Origin: DATAFF01 sp036265615
GTDB taxonomy: Bacteria; Pseudomonadota; Alphaproteobacteria; Rhizobiales; Aestuariivirgaceae
Assembly: GCA_036265615.1 (NCBI GenBank)
Contig: DATAOT010000123.1
Span: 1-8,346 of the forward strand
DNA: 8,346 nucleotides
Reading direction: 5' to 3'
Below, in pieces: positions 5,922 through 8,346 of this stretch. Below the pieces are notes generated by a model. It searched no databases, was not told the origin of the DNA, and saw nothing but the letters and a program-made list of their open reading frames with translations. Each line of letters opens with the position of its first letter. Position 1 is the stretch's first letter. A program made the translations under genes and the position numbers.

Positions 5922-6264
5922 GCCCGCCGCCCCCTGGCCCGAGGAAATCCGCCTCAAGCCCGGCGGCCGCGCCATCGCCATCGCCTTCGACGATGGCACC
6001 CGCTTCGAGCTGACGGCCGAGTTTCTGCGAGTCGAAAGTCCGAGCGCCGAGGTCAAGGGTCACGGTCCCGGCCAGGAGATCACGGTGACCGGCAAGGAAG
6101 GCGTCAGGATCATCCGGCTCGATCCGGTCGGCAACTACGCCATCCGCATCGTCTTCGATGATGGCCATTCGACCGGCCTCTACAGCTGGGCTTATCTCCA
6201 TCAGCTTGGCTGCGACCACGACCCGCTCTGGCAGGACTACCTCAGGCGGGCCGGCCGCGCCTGA
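5911..6264 (+). CDS. DUF971 domain protein (gamma-butyrobetaine hydroxylase-like N-terminal domain)
   Basis: A protein of 117 aa consisting of one DUF971 domain (Pfam PF06155). Seen: the opening WPEEIRLKPGGRAIAIAFDDG, the mid-strand IIRLDPVGNYAIRIVFDDGH, and the closing GLYSWAYLHQLGCDH are the classic family landmarks. The domain is a small beta-rich module, found alone in many proteobacteria, fused to Mrp/ApbC-type proteins in some, and at the N-terminus of gamma-butyrobetaine hydroxylase. Its own activity is unknown. Two His residues near GLYSWAYLHQ and one Cys near the end could bind metal, as suggested for the fused forms; that is inference. The start ATG lies inside the last codons of the Trm112-like gene, without a clear ribosome-binding site. 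It is the last gene of the plus-strand run and converges with the hydroxylase gene. Confidence 0.92.
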   Translation: MTTEPAAPWPEEIRLKPGGRAIAIAFDDGTRFELTAEFLRVESPSAEVKGHGPGQEITVTGKEGVRIIRLDPVGNYAIRIVFDDGHSTGLYSWAYLHQLGCDHDPLWQDYLRRAGRA

Positions 6265-6267
6265 AAG

Positions 6268-6328
6268 AAGGCAATAGGCAGTAGGCAAAGACGCCATCCA
6301 CTGCCTATTGCCTATTGCCTATTGCCTT
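6268..6328. repeat. Inverted arrays of a 7-bp repeat between convergent genes, possible two-way terminator
   Basis: The left arm (6270-6288) carries GGCAATA, GGCAGTA and GGCAA. The right arm (6303-6328) carries three exact GCCTATT copies and a fourth partial copy. The arms are complementary and can pair in more than one register: a 21-bp stem (6268-6288 with 6308-6328) with a single G-U pair, or a 14-bp perfect stem (6269-6282 with 6300-6313). It fills the 66-bp gap between the stops of the DUF971 gene and the minus-strand hydroxylase gene. Such placement suits a bidirectional terminator, though T-runs after the stem are weak (TTTCC and TTCTTTC). Similar short heptamer arrays occur between genes in many alphaproteobacteria, so this may be a dispersed repeat. 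Confidence 0.75.
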
Positions 6329-6330
6329 TC

Positions 6331-7563
6331 CTAAAGCGGCATTCCGCTCAACAGCCGCGGCAGCGTGCCGGTGAGCCCGGCCGCTTCGCGCATGAATGCC
6401 GCCCGTGCCGGGCTCAACTGGTCAACCACCCTCAGCCCCGCCGAGCGGATCAGCCGAAGCGCCTGGTTGTCATTGGAGAACAACCGGTTGAGACCGTCGG
6501 TGGCGGCCGCCACCATCATCGTGTCGAAGCGCCGCCATGCCTGGTAGCGCCGAAGCGTCGCCGCCGCGCCGTGATCGAGGCCGAGCCGGGCATCTTCGAC
6601 CACGACTTCCGCCAGCGCCGCCGCATCGCGCATGCCGAGATTGAACCCGAGCCCGGCGATCGGATGAATGACGTGCGCCGCATCGCCGATCAGCGCCAGC
6701 CGCTGGCCGATGAAGCTCTCGGCAATGAACAGATCGAGCGGAAAGCTCTGCAGCCCGCCGATCATCGTGATCGTCCCGAGCCCCTCACCGACCCGCGCCT
6801 GCAGCTCTTGCAGCTGCTGCGCCGGCGAGGCGGCAAGCATCGCTGCCGCCGTCTCTGTCGCCTCCGTCCACACGATGGCGCTGCGATTGCCCGTGAGCGG
6901 CAGCACGGCAAACGGCCCGGCCGGCAGGAAATGCTCGACCGCCACCCCGTCATGCGGCCGATCATGAGCGATGGTGGTGACGATCGCGCTCTGGCCGTAG
7001 GACCAGCCGGCGCCCGCGATCCCGGCCGCCGCTCGCGCCCGCGAGTTCCGGCCGTCGGCGGCGACCACGAGCCGCGCCCGCACGCTTGTGCCATCCGCAA
7101 GCCCGACCGCGCCGACCTGCTCGCCATAGTCGCACGTGACGACTCCATGGCCGGTGATGAAATCGATTTCCGGCGCCGATCGTGCCGCTGCGTAGAGCAC
7201 CTGGTGGAGATGATGATTCTCCACCATGAAGGCTGCCGGTTCGCCTGGCTGGTCGTCCTCCTCGAAATGCAGCAGGACCGGCCGTGCGCCATCGGAGGCC
7301 AGCGCCGAATCGGTGACCGCGATCCGCCGCATCGCTTGCGCCTGCGGTGCGATCGCCTCCCACACGCCGATTGCCATCAGCATGCGCCGCGATGCCGCCG
7401 TGATCGCCGAGGCACGCCGGTCGCGCGCCGGATCGCCATAGTTCTGCGGCTCGGCCCGGTCGATCACCACCGTCGGCACCGGCGTGCGCGCTGCCGGACC
7501 GGCCAGCGCCAGCGCCGCCGTGAGACCGTTGAGCGCCCCGCCGATGATCGCCACGTCGATCAT
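6331..7563 (-). CDS. UbiH/UbiF/VisC/COQ6-family FAD-dependent hydroxylase
   Basis: Flavoprotein monooxygenase, 410 aa, of the family that hydroxylates the aromatic ring during ubiquinone synthesis, probably loosely attached to the inner membrane. Seen: N-terminal Rossmann motif IIGGALNG (residues 6-13) for FAD, the DG motif in VVAADGRNS (Asp170), and the GD motif in ALIGDAAHVIHPIAGLGFN (Asp294), all in the family order and spacing; the length is typical. The Rossmann motif has Ala10 where most members have glycine, and the GD motif has Leu where Gln is common (AGLGFN against AGQGLN). Start: ATG 7563 has GAGGTGAT seven bases upstream; the frame stays open further, but that part lies antisense to tesB. 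The ring position used (C1, C5 or C6; UbiH, UbiF or UbiL role) cannot be decided from sequence alone. It is divergent from tesB across 69 bp. Confidence 0.92.
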   Translation of the reverse strand: MIDVAIIGGALNGLTAALALAGPAARTPVPTVVIDRAEPQNYGDPARDRRASAITAASRRMLMAIGVWEAIAPQAQAMRRIAVTDSALASDGARPVLLHFEEDDQPGEPAAFMVENHHLHQVLYAAARSAPEIDFITGHGVVTCDYGEQVGAVGLADGTSVRARLVVAADGRNSRARAAAGIAGAGWSYGQSAIVTTIAHDRPHDGVAVEHFLPAGPFAVLPLTGNRSAIVWTEATETAAAMLAASPAQQLQELQARVGEGLGTITMIGGLQSFPLDLFIAESFIGQRLALIGDAAHVIHPIAGLGFNLGMRDAAALAEVVVEDARLGLDHGAAATLRRYQAWRRFDTMMVAAATDGLNRLFSNDNQALRLIRSAGLRVVDQLSPARAAFMREAAGLTGTLPRLLSGMPL

Positions 7564-7632
7564 GCCGATCACCTCTATCCTACGGCGCGCCGCTCGTCTA
7601 ATCGGAAGGCCGTGCCAGGAGTGGAGAAGGCC
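7564..7632. promoter_or_regulatory. Divergent intergenic region, hydroxylase / tesB
   Basis: These 69 bases must hold the start signals of both divergent genes. The hydroxylase ribosome-binding site is GAGGTGAT (7575-7568, minus strand). For tesB, AGGAG (7617-7621) and GGAG (7623-7626) precede ATG 7633. No convincing -35/-10 pair was seen for either direction; promoters may extend into the coding regions. Sharing such a short spacer suggests possible joint regulation. Confidence 0.5.
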
Positions 7633-8346
7633 ATGGCCTCCGAGCTGAGTTCCGTCCTCAAGATTCTCGATCTCGAGCCGCTCGAGACCAACCTGTTCCG
7701 CGGCCTGAGCCCCAAGGTCGGCTGGCAGCGCGTGTTTGGCGGCCAGGTCATCGGTCAGGCTCTGGTTGCCGCAACCCGCACCGTGCCGGCGGAGCGCCGG
7801 GCCCACTCGCTCCATGGTTATTTCATCCGTCCCGGCGATCCCGAGACCCCGATCATTTATGAGGTCGACCGCGACCGCGACGGCAGGAGCTTCACCACCC
7901 GCCAGGTGGTGGCGATCCAGCACGGCGTGCCGATCTTCACCATGGCCGCCTCGTTCCATATTGCCGAGCACGGGTTCGAGCATCAGATGCCCATGCCGAA
8001 GGTGCCCATGCCGGAAGAGCTGCCTGGCGAGCGTGAGATCCTCGAGCGCCATTCCGACCGCATGCCCGAGAACATGCGCCGCTACTTCTCGCGCCAGCGC
8101 CCGATCGAGCTCCGCCCGGTCGAGCCTCTGTATTATCTCGAGCCGCGGGCCGGCAGCCCGCCGCTGCAGAATGTGTGGATCAGGGCCACCGGCCACCTCC
8201 CCGATGATCCCTCGATCCACCAATGCGTGCTGGCCTATGCCTCCGACATGACGCTGCTCGATACCGCGCTGGTGCCGCACGGCCGCAATTTCTTTGACCC
8301 CGAGATGAAAATGGCCAGCCTCGATCACGCCTTGTGGTTCCATCGC
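7633..8346 (+). CDS. tesB: Acyl-CoA thioesterase II (TesB), 3' end beyond the window
   Basis: Double hot-dog thioesterase that hydrolyses medium- and long-chain acyl-CoA, and 3-hydroxyacyl-CoA, to free acid and CoA in the cytoplasm. Seen: 238 codons in frame with no stop before the window ends. The N-terminal LEPLETNLFRGLSP with GGQVIGQALVAA and later LHGYFIRPGDPETPIIYEVD are strongly characteristic. The catalytic aspartate of the family lies in YASDMTLL (Asp205; Asp204 in E. coli). The hydroxyl residue equivalent to E. coli Thr228 is Ser229 in MASLDHALWFHR, a common alphaproteobacterial variant. The third residue (Gln278 in E. coli) and the last roughly 45-50 residues lie outside the window. 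Start: ATG 7633 follows GGAG-rich sequence and gives the usual N-terminus. It is oriented away from the hydroxylase gene. Confidence 0.95.
   Translation, partial: MASELSSVLKILDLEPLETNLFRGLSPKVGWQRVFGGQVIGQALVAATRTVPAERRAHSLHGYFIRPGDPETPIIYEVDRDRDGRSFTTRQVVAIQHGVPIFTMAASFHIAEHGFEHQMPMPKVPMPEELPGEREILERHSDRMPENMRRYFSRQRPIELRPVEPLYYLEPRAGSPPLQNVWIRATGHLPDDPSIHQCVLAYASDMTLLDTALVPHGRNFFDPEMKMASLDHALWFHR

Noticed and set aside
4890..6056. Open frame (388 codons) on the minus strand opposite the LON, Trm112 and DUF971 genes
   Set aside because: It crosses three well-supported genes and has no domain of its own; it is explained by third-position G/C bias.
7564..8343. Extension of the hydroxylase frame upstream, giving 670 residues
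   Set aside because: The family begins at the FAD motif right after ATG 7563, which has a good ribosome-binding site. The extra part is antisense to tesB.

Overview
The window looks like a GC-rich alphaproteobacterial chromosome, most likely of the order Hyphomicrobiales (Rhizobiales). The support is the gene order cnoX - LON-domain protein - Trm112-like - DUF971 - UbiH-family hydroxylase - tesB, the alphaproteobacterial flavour of the proteins, and strong G/C preference at third codon positions. No CRISPR array, rRNA gene, transposase or intact integrase was seen.

Layout. (1) Positions 2-1764 (+): the 3' part of a 3-hydroxybutyrate dehydrogenase gene, overlapped by an ATGA junction with a patatin-like phospholipase gene of the DUF3734 type. 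This is probably an operon tied to 3-hydroxybutyrate or lipid use. (2) Positions 1765-3341: a poorly coding stretch. It holds two small unrecognised genes on the minus strand (80 aa, then a downstream gene that appears frameshifted) and about 700 bp with no confident gene. (3) Positions 3342-3416 (-): tRNA-Gly(GCC) with encoded CCA; its 3' end faces the poorly coding stretch. (4) Positions 3470-3967 (+): a prolyl-tRNA editing protein (ProXp-ala/YbaK family), divergent from the tRNA. (5) Positions 4043-6264 (+): a tight run of cnoX (thioredoxin-TPR chaperone), a stand-alone LON substrate-binding-domain protein, a Trm112-like protein and a DUF971 protein. (6) Positions 6268-6328: inverted arrays of a 7-bp repeat between convergent genes. 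(7) Positions 6331-7563 (-): a UbiH/UbiF/VisC/COQ6-family FAD hydroxylase. (8) Position 7633 to the window end (+): tesB acyl-CoA thioesterase, cut by the window edge.

The right part (from about 3420) reads as conserved housekeeping genes for translation quality control, protein folding and redox, ubiquinone synthesis and acyl-CoA turnover. Sample 60-base lines counted by hand give roughly 50-65% G+C left of the tRNA and 70% or more to its right. That change falls next to the 3' end of a tRNA gene, which suggests the left part is an older acquired or rearranged segment joined at tRNA-Gly. No integrase or duplicated tRNA end was found to prove it. The most novel material is the pair of small minus-strand genes at 1923-2632. 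I see no clear evidence of a new multi-gene system.
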